Positions 12,155 to 23,748 of a DNA stretch of 64,000 bases are shown here, piece by piece; the first letter of the stretch is position 1, and every line of letters starts with the position of its first letter. Where the stretch lies: NCBI GenBank assembly GCA_026225945.1, contig JAMJFZ010001815.1, forward strand, positions 14,856,501 to 14,920,500, given 5' to 3'. The stretch is from Cricetomys ansorgei (taxonomy: Eukaryota; Chordata; Mammalia; Rodentia; Nesomyidae). The notes under the pieces were generated by a model, which had not been told where the DNA came from, searched no databases, and saw only the letters and a list, made by a program, of their open reading frames with translations. The position numbers and the translations under genes are program-made.

Positions 12155-13030
12155 ATGTGGTATTCTTTTTTGTAAATAAGAAGAGTTTTTAGGATACAAT
12201 ATATATTTTTCCTCCTGAATTCCTTTATAATAGTCTCTATTTCTCTCCTTACTCAGCTATTCTTTCTCTCTCCCCCTCAAAAAAACAAAAACAAAAATAA
12301 ATGCAAAAACAAACCAATGACAAAACCACAAAACATAGAAAGTACTATCAACACTTGTAAGCAAAAGACCAATGAGGCGAAAATGCCAAAGAAAACAAAA
12401 GTTCACCCCAAAGCAAACAAACAGTAAATAAATAAACATTCATTTTGCTTTTATGTTGGCAAGCTACTTCTGGGCATGGGTTTTGCCCAGGAGGGTGGTT
12501 AATATACTCAGTAATGCTCCACTGAAGAAAACTCATGTTATCTTTCCCAGTGGGCATCAACTGTAATTAGCAATTAGCTTCTGTTTAGGGATGGGACCCT
12601 GTGTCCATTCCCCATCTGGCTTACACCTGGGAAGATCTTGTGCATATTGTCACAGTATCTGTGATTTCGCATTATGTGCATCAGTCCTGTTGTGTCTGGA
12701 ATACATTGTTTATTTTGGTGTCGTCTATACCTTCTCTCTATGATAATCCTTCTGCCTCCTCTTCAGCATAGATGGTTGAGACTTAAGGGGAGGGCATTGA
12801 TGAGCATGTGTCCGTATGTTAATTATCATCTACTCCAATAAGCATCTTTGATATGGGTTAAGCAAGACAATGATCTTTGGGTATACCAGTATGTCACTAC
12901 GAGTAACTCTATTGCTATATTCCTTCAGTAGAATAATAGTATTAGGGTTTCCCTTGGGCCCATGAGTCTCAACTTCTTGGCCTATATGTGGTAATATCTT
13001 TTATTAAAAATACTTCTAGCTTAAAGAGAC
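12155..13030 (-). mobile_element. L1 (Lx-type) 3' UTR, antisense
   Basis: Reverse-oriented Lx 3' UTR landmarks in order: GGGATGGGACCCTGTGTCCA, TATGTGCATCAGTCCTGTTG, TTGTGTCTGGAATACA, CCTTCTGCCTCCTCTTC, CAGTAGAATAATAGTATT. The element is 5' truncated. The frames at 12257-12560 are by-products. Confidence 0.8.
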
Positions 13031-13149
13031 TTAAATTTCACCAAAGTTTGCAACAAAGTTAATAATATATATACCTTGAAGTCATTTTAAACTATGTATA
13101 TTCTTGCCTTATTTTTTATATTTAATGTCAATTTATGACATTGTGTCGA

Positions 13150-13577
13150 CTAATAACATTAGAAACTATACCCATAAATTCTCATCAATTTAACAACTTC
13201 AGATGGGAGATAAACAGGGATGACACCAAGAAATATGCCAAAATCAACACAGAAAAACCTACTAACCTTCAGCCCTACACAAATAAATATAGGCAACTCA
13301 GTAAAGCTGGGAGCAGGAGAAGAGCACAACAGCTGATTGACCAGTGAAATAGTAAACCCTGAAAATAAGTACACAAATAACATTATATGGATTCAACAGG
13401 TTATAATTAGTAATATCTAGTAAAACTACATATAGGCAAACAATAACTATTAGTATAAAAGGAGGCCATGAATTTGAAGAAGAGCAGGAGGTGGATATGG
13501 GACAGTAAGAATGGAGGAGGTGGAAGGGGGAAATTCCTTGATTAAATTATAACCCTACCAAAAAAAAAAAAAAAGAA
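13150..13577 (+). mobile_element. L1 (Lx-type) 3' end with poly(A)
   Basis: Sense-strand L1 3' terminus: CAACTCAGTAAAGCTGGGAG, AAAGGAGGCCATGAATTTGA, GAGGTGGAAGGGGGAAAT, then AAATTATAACCCTACC and an A-run at 13560-13574. It lies about 120 bp from an oppositely oriented L1 3' end. Confidence 0.8.
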
Positions 13578-14185
13578 GAAGACATGTATCCAATCTTACT
13601 ATGCCTTTCACTTCCTATGTAATGGGCTTTTACAACCTAAGCAAAAGCACAGCTTTAATTTTAAATTATATACTCTTCCATTCCCTTGACCCAGAATAGT
13701 GTGTATGTGTGGTGTGTGTGTACATATGCTTGAGTTTACAGTTTATAAGTAATCATTTGCTGAATAAAGCCAACAGGTAGAAAATAATCTTAAATGGCAA
13801 ATAGGTTTGGAAACTAATATGTAGATATACACTGATAATTTCTGTTTGCCATTTTGAATGTTATTCTGAGTCATTTAGAGGCAACAATGTTAACTTCTTT
13901 CCTTGTAAAATTTGATTAAAGATTTCTGTAAAAGAATTTAACTCATTCATCTTCATACTGTTTTCTGTGCTGACCAATAAATGCAGAGCAATGAATGATC
14001 TTTGTTAGGGACGGGCAATATAGATAGGGATCAGCTACATACAAATATCTGTCACACAACATCCAGAAAAGACAGGCCACAAACCACAAAAAGACATACA
14101 GACATACAGAAGATACTGAGAATTCAAGTTTGGGCTTGCTCTTTAAACATCTCCAAGGGTGCATTTCCTGTTTCATTACTCAATT
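13578..14185. other. Unassigned DNA between L1 and MaLR pieces
   Basis: No repeat recognised except a short GT-rich patch at 13700-13722. The sequence looks single-copy. Confidence 0.4.
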
Positions 14186-14466
14186 CATCTTCAAAGCAGT
14201 GGGGCAAAGAGACATGCTGGCTACTGGCTTGCTTTCTATGGCTTTCTCCCCATAGCTTTGTGAGTCTGTTTATTTATACAACACAGGACCATCTGCCCTG
14301 GGATGGTACCATCCACAGTGTTCTGAATGCTTCCACACCAGTCATTAATCAAGGCACTGATCCATGGACCTGCATACAAGTCAACCTGATGAAGGCAATT
14401 CCTCAATTGCAGTTCCCTCTATCCCTCTTGATTATTTTGTGTCAAGTTGACCACAATTTCCTAGCA
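14186..14466 (-). mobile_element. MaLR LTR (ORR1/MT-like), antisense, 3' part
   Basis: Carries GCTGGCTACTGGCTTGCTTT, CTTTATACA-like and CACAGGACCATCTGCCCTGG, then TCATTAATCAAGGCACTGAT, CTCAATTGCAGTTCCCTCT and GTGTCAAGTTGACCACAA. These are the antisense landmarks of a rodent MaLR LTR. The head is missing here and may be the piece at 12003-12150. Confidence 0.75.
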
Positions 14467-14809
14467 TAATTTACTTTTTCAATTTAAAACATGAATCAGT
14501 ATTATACTACCATCTTCATTTTTCTTGTTTATAGCCAAGATCACATGTTTATATCACAATATAAAGCATGGCATAACTTTAAAAGTCCAATAGTCCTTAA
14601 ACATTTCAATTGTACGTAACAATGAATGACTTTGAAGGAGAGCCAGTATGGCTATATAGTAGAATTTGGAGAGAAAAACTTTAAAGGAATATCATGTAAT
14701 TATATTATAATATCAAAAATTGAAAGCAATGATTTCTAAAGTGCAAGCTTTCTTTAATATATCCAACAAATTTTAAAAGTTCAACGTCCACCAGTCGTGT
14801 GCTCCTGTA

Positions 14810-15262
14810 AATAAAAATTAAGTCACACATGTTTTATTACAAGAGGGAAGAACCAGGACACAGGTTCAACCAAATCAAAGCAAAAAGAAACTCTAACAAA
14901 ATAAGTAGCTCAGTGACTGATGTCTAGGACTCACTAATGCTTCTCTGGGTTACACAGGATTTGGGAATCCCCAACTCAATAGCTCCATTATCAACAACAG
15001 TATAGGTATCTTGTCTCCTTGGATCAAGCTGCCTCCTTTTGTATCTCTTGTTGCCTTTTGTGGTTATTCCATGGTTCTGACACCTCTAATGTTCTGGAGT
15101 TGCCACTGAATCTGAGACTTTACCTTCACCAATGGCCTGCTGGCCTCTCTTTAGTGGGAATCTTAAACTGCCACAGACTGTCAAGTCTCTGCTTCGTACA
15201 TGACCCATTCAAGACTTGTGCTCTCATGCTTCCAAAGCCAATATCATGTGGAATTGTTTAAC
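14810..15262 (-). mobile_element. Endogenous retrovirus internal sequence, antisense
   Basis: Starts AATTAAGTCACACATGTTTT with ATTACAAGAGGGAAGAACC and includes CCATGGTTCTGACA and TTCACCAATGGCCTGCTGGC, typical of non-coding rodent LTR-element internal sequence. It lies between MaLR LTRs at 14186-14466 and 15524-15870 of the same strand, so it is probably the MaLR internal region. The segment at 27100-27560 is related in style. Confidence 0.5.
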
Positions 15263-15523
15263 CACTTATTCTTAACTCAAATATATCACAAGAACTTAAC
15301 TAATAGATTCTCAGCTTCCCTTTGCAACTTCACAAGACATGTCTCCATCATCTGAATTTCTTTCAGCATTCTTATCTTTCAAGAACCTGTAGAGAACAAC
15401 TCACTGAGCTCCATGTACTCAGTGACTTTTTCAGCCTCATGTTCCAAGAACTTCCATAGTCCTCCCTAAAACAATATGGTCAGGTTTGTCACAGCAATAT
15501 TTCACTGTCTGGTAAAAATTTCA

Positions 15524-15594
15524 GTCCTAGTTTGCTTCTCTAGTTGCTGTATAAACATCATGACCAAAGAACAATTTGTTAGGAAAGGGTTGAT

Positions 15595-15682
<88 letters not shown>

Positions 15683-15870
15683 TTTTGATTTACATGTTAT
15701 AAACATTCAATGATAGAAGATAAGGCAGGTACCTGGAGCAGAAACCCTGAGCAGAAACCAAAGAAGAGTACAGCTTACTAGCTTGTACTTCAAGGTTTTC
15801 TCAGCTTGATATCTTTTATAACCTAGGACCTTTAGCACAGGAATGGCTTATATAAAATACAAAAAAATAT
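15524..15870 (-). mobile_element. MaLR LTR, antisense, with microsatellite
   Basis: Opens CCTAGTTTGCTTCTCTAGTT and ATCATGACCAAAGAACAA, then a TTTC tract replaces the usual GGTTTATTTC stretch. It resumes with GGTACCTGGAGCAGAAACC and ATAACCTAGGACC. In minus-strand sense this would be the 5' LTR of the element ending at 14186. Confidence 0.65.
15594..15686. repeat. (TTTC)n microsatellite inside LTR
   Basis: More than twenty uninterrupted TTTC units ending in a T-run. The tract grew inside the MaLR LTR and splits it. Confidence 0.95.
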
Positions 15871-15899
15871 GGCTCATTTGAAGGTTTGGAAAGAAAGGA

Positions 15900-16342
15900 T
15901 GGATGAAACCTAAAATAGGTAGAAGGAGCTGTAATGGCATTGGAATCCTGTTTACAATGTGGATGTGGCTTCTGCCCTGAATTTCATGTTGTAGCAGATT
16001 GATGCCAATTTTGGTTTCTTAAGAGATAACAACCCATTAAGAAGTGAGCCTTAATGTAAGGCAACTAAAGCACAAAATGTCATGCCTATCATGGGAGTAG
16101 TGCTGTTTTCACACAGTGGATTACACTAATTTGAACACATTATATGTCTGGTACCTTCTATATGGTGTAATTTCCCTTTGTATTTCTGTAACAAATAATG
16201 ATGTTGCATGATGTAGCCAAGGGGATTTTACCAAGATTTTAGGACCTGAAGCATTGTTCAAAAGAATTATCTTCCCTTTGTAAAGTTGCTAGCCACAGGC
16301 ATTTATAACAGGAGCACAAAATGAACTAATACAGATATTGCC
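15900..16342 (+). mobile_element. MST/MLT1/MTE-like MaLR LTR, sense
   Basis: Blocks AAGTGAGCCTTAATGTAAGG, GCCTATCATGGGAGTAGTGC and the terminal TGAACTAATACAG fit a sense MaLR LTR. It is well diverged and the subfamily is unclear. Confidence 0.45.
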
Positions 16343-17617
16343 AGAAGTTTCTACAAGATATTTCAAAAGTATTCATTGTAAAAAAAATAAATAAGTACTT
16401 CAAGGTAGGCATAATACTTTTAGTCTAAACAACAGTAAAATTTCATAGTATCAGGGAAAGTAGCACTTGTGACATAAGAAAAGGCAGAAAAGAAGAGAAT
16501 CAGCACCTAACTTTCTTTATGCAGAAATTTCATCATTATGGTAGAGGTAAGATATGGTATATATCATTGGTATGGATGAACTTATGCAAAATTAATTTTA
16601 TTGCATTCACAAGTCAGTTATAACAATTTTTTAAGATGCCAAAATTTTAATTGACTATTCTGGAATGTAATTTACAGAAAAATATATTTTTGAAATATAT
16701 AGAAATAGTGTTCTATTGAGAGGGCATATGAATGAAAGAAGTTTGGAAGTTATTATTAAAATCTTTAATTAATAGGAGCATAGGATAGATTGGAATAAAC
16801 TCCTAAGGCCTATTTGTATAAGGGATAGAGTCAGCTTGTAAGGATATGCATCACTTTAAAAATGATTTTGATTAGTTATTTATTAGCACATATAAATTTA
16901 TGTAGTGATAGACTTCATTATGATAATTTAGTATTTGCATGCACACACATGTAACACAAGCATAAATCATAGGAAAGAAAAACAGAAGGAACAGAAGAAG
17001 GAAGAAGAAATGGAGGTGGAGGTAATGGAAGAGGAGAAGATGGACAGGAAGGAGGAGGAGAAAGTTAAAATTTTATAAAACTTAACTAAACACACTTCCA
17101 ATCACAGGGAACTCTAGGAAAAAAAGAAGGCTCACGAGAATCGGAAAAGATGATAGGTTTGACATGATCAAAGTACTGGGGTCTGTGACTTGACAGTAAC
17201 TCTCATACATTGATTACACTCTATAGCACGATTTGTTTAGCGATAGAAAAGAAAAGAAATAAAAGAAAATAAAAGAAAAGGAAAGAAGACACATACTGCA
17301 ACATCAGGAGCCTGGTGCATCAGGAGGAATCACGTACCCATATGTAGATGGGTGAAAGCTGTTGAAGGGAAATTTCATACAGCTTATAAATGGAAAAGCT
17401 CCAAAACAAGTGATTTTCCAGATTAGCCTAGGTTGATGTTCAGAACAATGAAGCAGCAACTGACCTTTTTTTTTTAATCATTGTCTAGTGAGGGGCAAAG
17501 AATATAATTGTCCCCTTTTCCTTGGTCAGCCAAAACTTAAACTTAAGCCAACTAAGATGGAGTTCAGAAAACAAAGGAACGCTGATCATGAGGCCCTAGC
17601 AAAAGCACTATATTTAG
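16343..17617. other. Unassigned DNA with purine-rich tracts
   Basis: Two strand-asymmetric purine tracts stand out: GAAGGA/GGAGGA-rich at 16974-17066 and AAAAGAAA-rich at 17236-17290. The rest shows no recognised feature, and the 83-codon frame at 17488-17739 runs into a SINE. Confidence 0.5.
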
Positions 17618-17745
17618 TTCATGGTCAATGTGGCGGTCAGAGGACAACTTTGTGGAGTCAGTTCCCTTCTTTAACTTTAGTTTTCTGGAGACAGAATTCT
17701 GATTGTCAAGGCTGCATATCAAGTACTTTTACCTGTTGAGCCTTG
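17618..17745 (-). mobile_element. B3/B2-type SINE, antisense
   Basis: GTGGCGGTCAGAGGACAACT, then TTCTGGAGACAGAATTCTGA, and TACTTTTACCTGTTGAGCC read as the reverse complement of a B3-like tRNA-derived SINE, with its 5' head at the right end. Confidence 0.65.
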
Positions 17746-18879
17746 TTATCCATGGAAGAAATGTTAAAGATTTGATTTTATTAAATATTAAAAAAGTAGA
17801 TGCCTATTTCTTGGAATAATGGTAGACATTTTAGAACATATTGAATATTCATTTTAGCATAAACATTCTCTGATTATTTATTTGATTGCCTATATCCTTA
17901 ATAAATTAGTAACATTATGTCAAACAAAAACATATTTACTAGAAATGACAATGTTTTTTACTTCCGATTTGTTTACAAGTTTATTCTTTTTGACTCTATA
18001 AATGGCTTCTACATAATTAAAAAAACAGTCTTTTTACAACTTGTAAGTGGCAGAGAAATGGGTTTGGACCATTAACCTAATAAATGTGTAGAAATTATGG
18101 AGTATATAGTTCTAATTTATAACACTGAACTTGTCAACTTTTTCTTCTGAATTATAGAAACTCTATCCTAAACATGATCAATTATTAATATTCCGTTCAT
18201 CTTCTGATTTACTTGCAATGAACAAGTGAATAGGAATAAGCTTTAAAAGAGGTCATCTGTGGACAAAGTGTCAACATGAATGTTGTGCTGCCTAAACAGA
18301 ATAATGTACAATATGAAATAAGAGTGATTTAATTAACTGAAACCGTCTCAGCAGAGAGCCTGTTTTATCTAGTGAAAACATAAAAATGATAGCTATGTGC
18401 ATTGTGTCAATTAATTTACTCATATTTCAGTGTGATTAGAAGAAATGAAAATGTGTAGGGGATACCATTGTCAGGGGATAGACTCAGTGAATGCATAAAG
18501 ACTGGCTCATTTAAATCTCTATCACCACAAGCAAAGAACAGAAAGAATCACATCTGTAAGTTTCTACTCAGAAAGAGACAATTTTTTTTTTTTTTAGCGC
18601 AAACAAGATAAGAGTATTATGTATAAATGTTTAAATCTGTAGTTGAAAATTTCAGTATGTATTTTGCAGCTTATTTAAGGATTCCTTTTTATCCTTTCTC
18701 ATTGTACTGTTGTTTGACAATGAAATGAATAGAAAGTCATTATGATGTTCTCCAGAAGGTAAAGACATTTTTTACTCACTTCCAGGCCAATTTCTTTTTA
18801 CCTAATATTTAGGTATTCCTTACCTAATATTTCAGTTAACAATCATATAAGCATTTAACATGTTTGGAAAAAATCTATG
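17746..18879. other. AT-rich DNA, no feature recognised
   Basis: No gene or repeat recognised apart from a T-run at about 18582-18596. Confidence 0.45.
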
Positions 18880-19600
18880 TCTTATTCCCACCCCACCCCT
18901 CTAATTCATTCCCTGTCTCAACAAATCTTTCTCTGACAATTTCATGTGTACTTTTTTTATGTTTTTTTAAATCATCACTGAATCCACTTAGTGTTGCCTG
19001 TATTGCATAAGTGTGGGCCCATCTTCTGAAGCATGGATTATTGCTCAATCCAAAAAAAAAACTCTTCCCTATCCAATATCTAGCCACAAAGTTCTCAGCT
19101 AGACATCCGAGATCCTGAGCCCCTCTCCTTACCACTTGGGTTTTTGACTGACTTGATCCTCTGTAGAACTCCTTATGTGGTCACAGCTTCTGTGAGTTCA
19201 TGTATTGCAACAGTGTTGTCATGTTCTGAAAATCGACTTGGATTGCAGACACTCACTATCTCTAGCCCTCACACTCATTCTAATAATCCATAAGCCTTGG
19301 AGGAAAGATGTATGATATGGATGTACTATTTAGAACTGAGCACTCCATAATTTCTTATTCTTTGCCTATTGACTGACTATGGGTAACTGTATTGATTTAC
19401 ATATACTACAAGCAAAAAAAAAAAAAAAGAAAAGAAAAGAAATTTCTCTGGTGTGATTTGAATGGGGTGGTGAAGATGAGGGCAAGAAGGTGGAAGGGGT
19501 ATAGGGAGGGATTCCTAACACTGAAGATCACTGATAATGGCAAATATAACCTTCTAGAAGCTAACCGAATATATACATATTCACATATAAAACAAGTTTC
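18880..19600 (-). mobile_element. L1 3' UTR (Lx-like), antisense
   Basis: Landmarks in reverse order: ACTCCTTATGTGGTCACAGC, TGTGAGTTCATGTATTGC, GTGTTGTCATGTTCTGAAAA, AACTGAGCACTCCATAA, CTACTACAAGC. An A-rich run at 19414-19440 interrupts it before TTTCTCTGGTGTGAT. Open frames on either strand are incidental. Confidence 0.6.
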
Positions 19601-20578
19601 ATGTACAGTATGATGGATAATACCTGCAAGATTTCAAAAGTATCAAACAACAGGCCAATGCCAGGTATGGTGACCATGTTTTAGGTTGTTTGTAGGACGT
19701 TGTCATTGCTCTTGGTATACTCCAGAACTTGATGTCAAGACCCTATCTTTCTGAAGGCACCATGTACTTGAATCATAGGACATGAAGAAATGAAGCAGGC
19801 ACTGACCTGAAGCCGATGTACCAGGCTTTAAATGAAGCACTCTTAAAAGCATATGACTGAGAATTATTTTTGACATACATTTTGATTGCCTGATTGTGTG
19901 TAATCACCAGAGTTTTAGACATTGCTCATAAGGCCTCAATATGTACTGAACTGTGGAAAAATCAGGGGAGCAAGTCAACCAAAACAGTTAGAAACTGCTC
20001 AATTGCAGGAATTTTGTCTCTGGAAAATATCGCCTACACGTTTCTAATCTAATATTTTTTTTTAAAAAAATCTTGAATATCATTTGCAATTTATTACATA
20101 TTAATTTTGACAGAGAACTGAACTATATACTATTTTAGACAAAGTAATATCAATAAACTTAATTCCTGAGTCTAGTTCAATCAATGAGTTTCCAGATGAC
20201 CAATCTGTATTCACTGGTTTAGTCATGTAGGAGATATGATCTGTCTAGACTGTCTATGCTCTTGGACATCATTTTCCCCTATGAGAATGAGAACTATGGG
20301 TTTAAAACTTAGATATGTGTTACAATTTTCCCTAATAATTTTGTTAGACAGTACCTTTATCATGAGTGTCTGGCAGTCAACTATGAAACATTCTTGTCTT
20401 TCAGTTTAAATTGTTCTTTTCTGTTTTCTTCTACTGTCTAAAATGTATCATGAATTAATTTTGCAATGAGATAATACATTTTATTTTAAAAATATTATGA
20501 AATTTAAAAAAGGAGTCTATAGAATAAACTATTCTAGCATACAAGGCAATAAGGTAATAGAACTATTTGAACACTGAA

Positions 20579-20608
20579 ATAAATAAGTAAGTAAATAAGT
20601 AAATAAAC
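20579..20608. repeat. (TAAA/TAAG)n tract
   Basis: Imperfect AAATAAGT tetranucleotide run just upstream of a SINE. Confidence 0.8.
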
Positions 20609-20639
20609 AATTTTGTAGTTGTGGATTACTTCAAGAAGA

Positions 20640-20733
20640 GATTGGAGTGGTGAAGTATGTCAGCTGGTAAAGGCATTTGTCGTTAAAACTTGCCAGCCAG
20701 AGTTTTATTTCTATCACCCTCATACAAGAAAAC
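20640..20733 (+). mobile_element. B3/B4-type SINE, sense
   Basis: GGTGAAGTATGTCAGCTGGT, then AAAGGCATTTGTCGTTAAAA and CTTGCCAGCCAGAG follow the tRNA-like head of a rodent SINE. A CA-rich tail follows directly. Confidence 0.6.
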
Positions 20734-20777
20734 ACACACACACACAGACACACACAGACACACACACACACACACAG

Positions 20778-20811
<34 letters not shown>

Positions 20812-20836
20812 ACACACACAGAAAAAAAAAAAAAAA
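20734..20836. repeat. (CA)n with CAGA variants and A-run
   Basis: CA repeat broken by CAGACA units, ending in an A-run. It forms the tail of the SINE. The histidine/threonine or valine/cysteine-rich open frames here are pure repeat translation. Confidence 0.95.
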
Positions 20837-20839
20837 CTA

Positions 20840-22079
20840 ACTCTGACAAGTTGTTGTCTGGCATGCATGTCTTTTGACAGCACCTCAAAAACATACACAG
20901 CATAAAAAAATGTAATGACATAGGATGATATGTAATCAAATGGAAGTTGATATGCTTTTGTAGAAACTAACCAATGAGTATTTGTGAGATATTTTACACA
21001 AAGCAGAATTCTAAACTTCATCCACCTTGGAATACAACCTGCTGTATTTTCCTGCTGAGTTCCTAGCTCTGTAACTAAGTTGGATTCTCACCCATATTTA
21101 CAGAATTCCTATTGCTGTGACACAAATTTCTTACGGTGCAACCAAATTTCCTGCTAGTATCAAGAAACTGCAGATACTCAGAACTTTTAAAAATATTTTC
21201 TCCCTTCAATAAATAAAACAATAAACATTTTAAAATAACACATTCTGGATAGTGTCTTATCATAACTTAATTTTCTAGTATGCTTTTTCAATGTGTATAA
21301 AAGTTATCTGCTGACTGATGAGTATACTTCCTCTGTCTTTATTGAAACCTTGTTCACCAACATCAGCAATACAGATAGGCTAAGAGCTTTTACATACAAG
21401 TCTGTAGATGATTGAGCCTAAATTTACTCATCCCTCTCTGATTAGCAAGCTTTAGATAGGCTGATTGAAGTGTCTAGTAAGCATAGACCGAAACTATTGG
21501 ATCTCTCCCTAGTGCAACGCCCTATTTCCTCCATAAAATCCTGTTTCTTCCACAATAATTTGTATTTGCTATATTTGCAGCACAGAAGACATTTCCCCAG
21601 AGTCTGTTTCTTAGGTTAGTGACTCTGAGCCACTCATCACCTTGGGATCTCCCTGCACCCACAAAAGACCACACTCATGTGCACTTGGATATGGGAGAGA
21701 TTATATTGTTATATTCTTTGTCCATGATTTTTTTTTTCATCATTTCTACATTCTAATGTGTTAAAACAATTTTGTCTGCAATTAATTCAAACTTTTTGTC
21801 TAAGTGATGTGAAAGAAGAAGTTAAAAAATCTTTGAGGACAGTACTAACATATTACGTATGTACAAAGATCATACTCAAATTTCTCTAAAGAAAATTCTG
21901 ATGAAATTAATGTTGCTAGCTGAACATTGAAATTATCAGAAACTTAGCAAATTTCCTTCTAGATTTCAGATAAAATTAATTTTCTTTGCTTAAATACACA
22001 TTCTGGAACATTTTAGCTTTTGAGTTTTTGTGATTGAACACAGCAATCTTAGTCCAAATTTATGTTAATCATGAAATAG
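20840..22079. other. Unassigned DNA, no feature recognised
   Basis: No gene or recognised repeat. The block at 21420-21660 is less AT-rich and could be a very old element, but I cannot place it. Confidence 0.4.
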
Positions 22080-22330
22080 AAGAGTAAATAATTTCAAAAG
22101 TGGGTGCAACCTGGAGAACATTGCCTTAAGTGATATAAGCCATGAAGAATGGAAAATATCATATGACATCACTTGTAGGTGTCTCTAAAATTTGGACTTA
22201 TAGAAATAGGAAGCAAATGATGGTTACTAGATGCTGGTGACTGTGTGTGCTTATGTTTGTGCATGTGTGTGCATATTTACTCATATCTATGTGTGACAGT
22301 AGATAAAGGGAAGATAGTGAGCAAAAGTTT
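22080..22330 (+). mobile_element. Ancient L1 3' end, sense
   Basis: CTGGAGAACATTGCCTTAAG, TGATATAAGCCATGAAGAAT, CACTTGTAGGTGTCTCTAAA and ATAGGAAGCAAATGATGGTT follow the end of an old mammalian L1 in sense order. A GTGT-rich patch at 22240-22295 follows. Confidence 0.65.
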
Positions 22331-22435
22331 CATATTGATATAGAAGCATTAGTGATATATGTCTATAGAGAATAACTTGTTTCCTAATATTAAATCAAAT
22401 GAAAATTTTTTCTACTTTAGATTCTCATCATGTGG

Positions 22436-22803
22436 TAGTTAATCTTAACTGTCAACTGATAACATTTAGAATCAGTTGAGATATGTACAGTCATCTTTGG
22501 AGAATTATCTTAATGCTGATACTAAGGTTAAAAAAAAAAAAAAAAGACACACTCAGTGTGAGGGACACCATTCCCTGGACTGAGATCCTGGACTGTATAA
22601 AAAGGAGAAAGGTGACATCAAGCTCTCTTTGCCCTTTGCTTTTTGACTGTGGAAACAATGTCATCAGCTGCCCCGAGGTCCTGCTTCTATGATGTCCCCA
22701 CAATGATAGAAGGTAATGTTAAATTGTGAGCCAAAATGAACTATTTTTTCTTTAAATTCCTTTGCTTAGGGTATTTTATCACAACAACAGAAAAATAAGA
22801 TAC
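22436..22803 (+). mobile_element. MaLR-like LTR (MT-type), sense
   Basis: It has AACTGTCAACTGATAACATT, TCCCTGGACTGAGATCCTGG, a TATAAAAAGGAGAAAG promoter-like block at about 22597, GACTGTGGAAACAATGT and the end GGGTATTTTATCACAACAAC AGAAAAATAAG. An A-run at 22530-22545 is a later expansion. Confidence 0.6.
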
Positions 22804-22804
22804 A

Positions 22805-23324
22805 GCAGGAAGCTTGTAATGCATAGATCCATTAATTTCTTACATGAGAACATAATAACTTGATTAAAAGAGAATAATTAAAAAGTAGAAAAGAGGCCTT
22901 TTATTGTTTAGAAGCTATATACATGTGTATCTAACATGTACGGCTTTCTGCATTATGACCAGTTAGTTATTGTGTAAATTTTAAATCATTCACTTAAAGG
23001 AGAATCATAATAAAATGCAAAATTAACTTAAACTCAAAATCTAAACTTAACTCTGCCTTCATTTACTAAAGGTGCTATGAAGGTGCCTCGTGGTATTCCT
23101 TAATAGGTTTCAGAAATTTGTGCAGATAAAATAGAATGATCCTTTTTATAGTTGATGTTGAATTTTGGCATAAGGACTTATGCTAAATATATTTACCTAA
23201 TTGTTACTTTTAGGTAAATTTAGACAGGTAAAATTGCACCTGGAGGGGGCTTCCTTGCATGAAAACATTTACAGGATTTCTGTGTTCTGCTGATTGTCTT
23301 AAATTTAGCTTAAGCGCATTGCTC
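22805..23324. other. AT-rich DNA, no feature recognised
   Basis: No gene, exon or repeat recognised. Confidence 0.45.
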
Positions 23325-23373
23325 AGTGCAACTGCAATTGCACACATGTGCAACTGCACACATGTGCAACTGC
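23325..23373. repeat. 16-bp tandem repeat dense in CANNTG E-boxes
   Basis: CACACATGTGCAACTG occurs twice, perfectly and in tandem, at 23341-23356 and 23357-23372, preceded by the related GTGCAACTGCAATTG. Each unit holds overlapping palindromes (ACATGT) and CANNTG sites (CACATG, CATGTG, CAACTG). About eight such sites fall within 50 bp. Whether any factor binds is unknown. Confidence 0.8.
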
Positions 23374-23591
23374 TAACCCCCTTGTAATTGATGCTGCCTT
23401 TACAGGTCTAAGTCTTCCACATGTGAGTGAGATCCCTTGACTCAGGATTTTGTTATCATTTAGAGTCTAGGTTATAGGTATTTTACACCAAAATTACCTC
23501 CCAGCTTCATAGAAGAAAGTCTCATTTGAGTAGCAAAAAGGGGTTCTCATAATCCTAAATTCCTATGATGCAGCAAATCTTTGTGGTTCTT

Positions 23592-23645
23592 TTAGTTTCT
23601 TTGTGTGTGGGGCTGTGAGTGTGTGTGTGTGTGTATGTGTGCATT
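23592..23645. repeat. (GT)n imperfect microsatellite
   Basis: GTGTGTGGGG then GTGTGTGTGTGTGTATGTGTGC. It probably derives from the tail of the adjacent SINE. Confidence 0.85.
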
Positions 23646-23659
23646 TGTGGTTGGAGATA

Positions 23660-23748
23660 GTTTTCTTTTGCGGTGCTGTTTGTTGAATCCATACCCCTTC
23701 CCACATGCTAGGAAAGTGATCTACAATATAAGCAAATCCCCATCCTTT
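23660..23748 (-). mobile_element. ID/B4-like tRNA-derived SINE, antisense
   Basis: GGTGCTGTTTGTTGAATCC, CCACATGCTAGGAAAGTGAT and AAGCAAATCCCCATCC resemble the reverse complement of the ID-type SINE head. Confidence 0.5.

Noticed and set aside
14002..14469. 155-codon plus-strand open frame
   Set aside because: Its second half is the antisense of a MaLR LTR, and the first half has no protein-like motif.
15476..15688. 70-codon frame ending in repeated FLS
   Set aside because: The repeated residues come from the TTTC microsatellite.
20619..21021. Several overlapping frames rich in His/Thr or Val/Cys
   Set aside because: They are translations of the CA repeat tail of a SINE.
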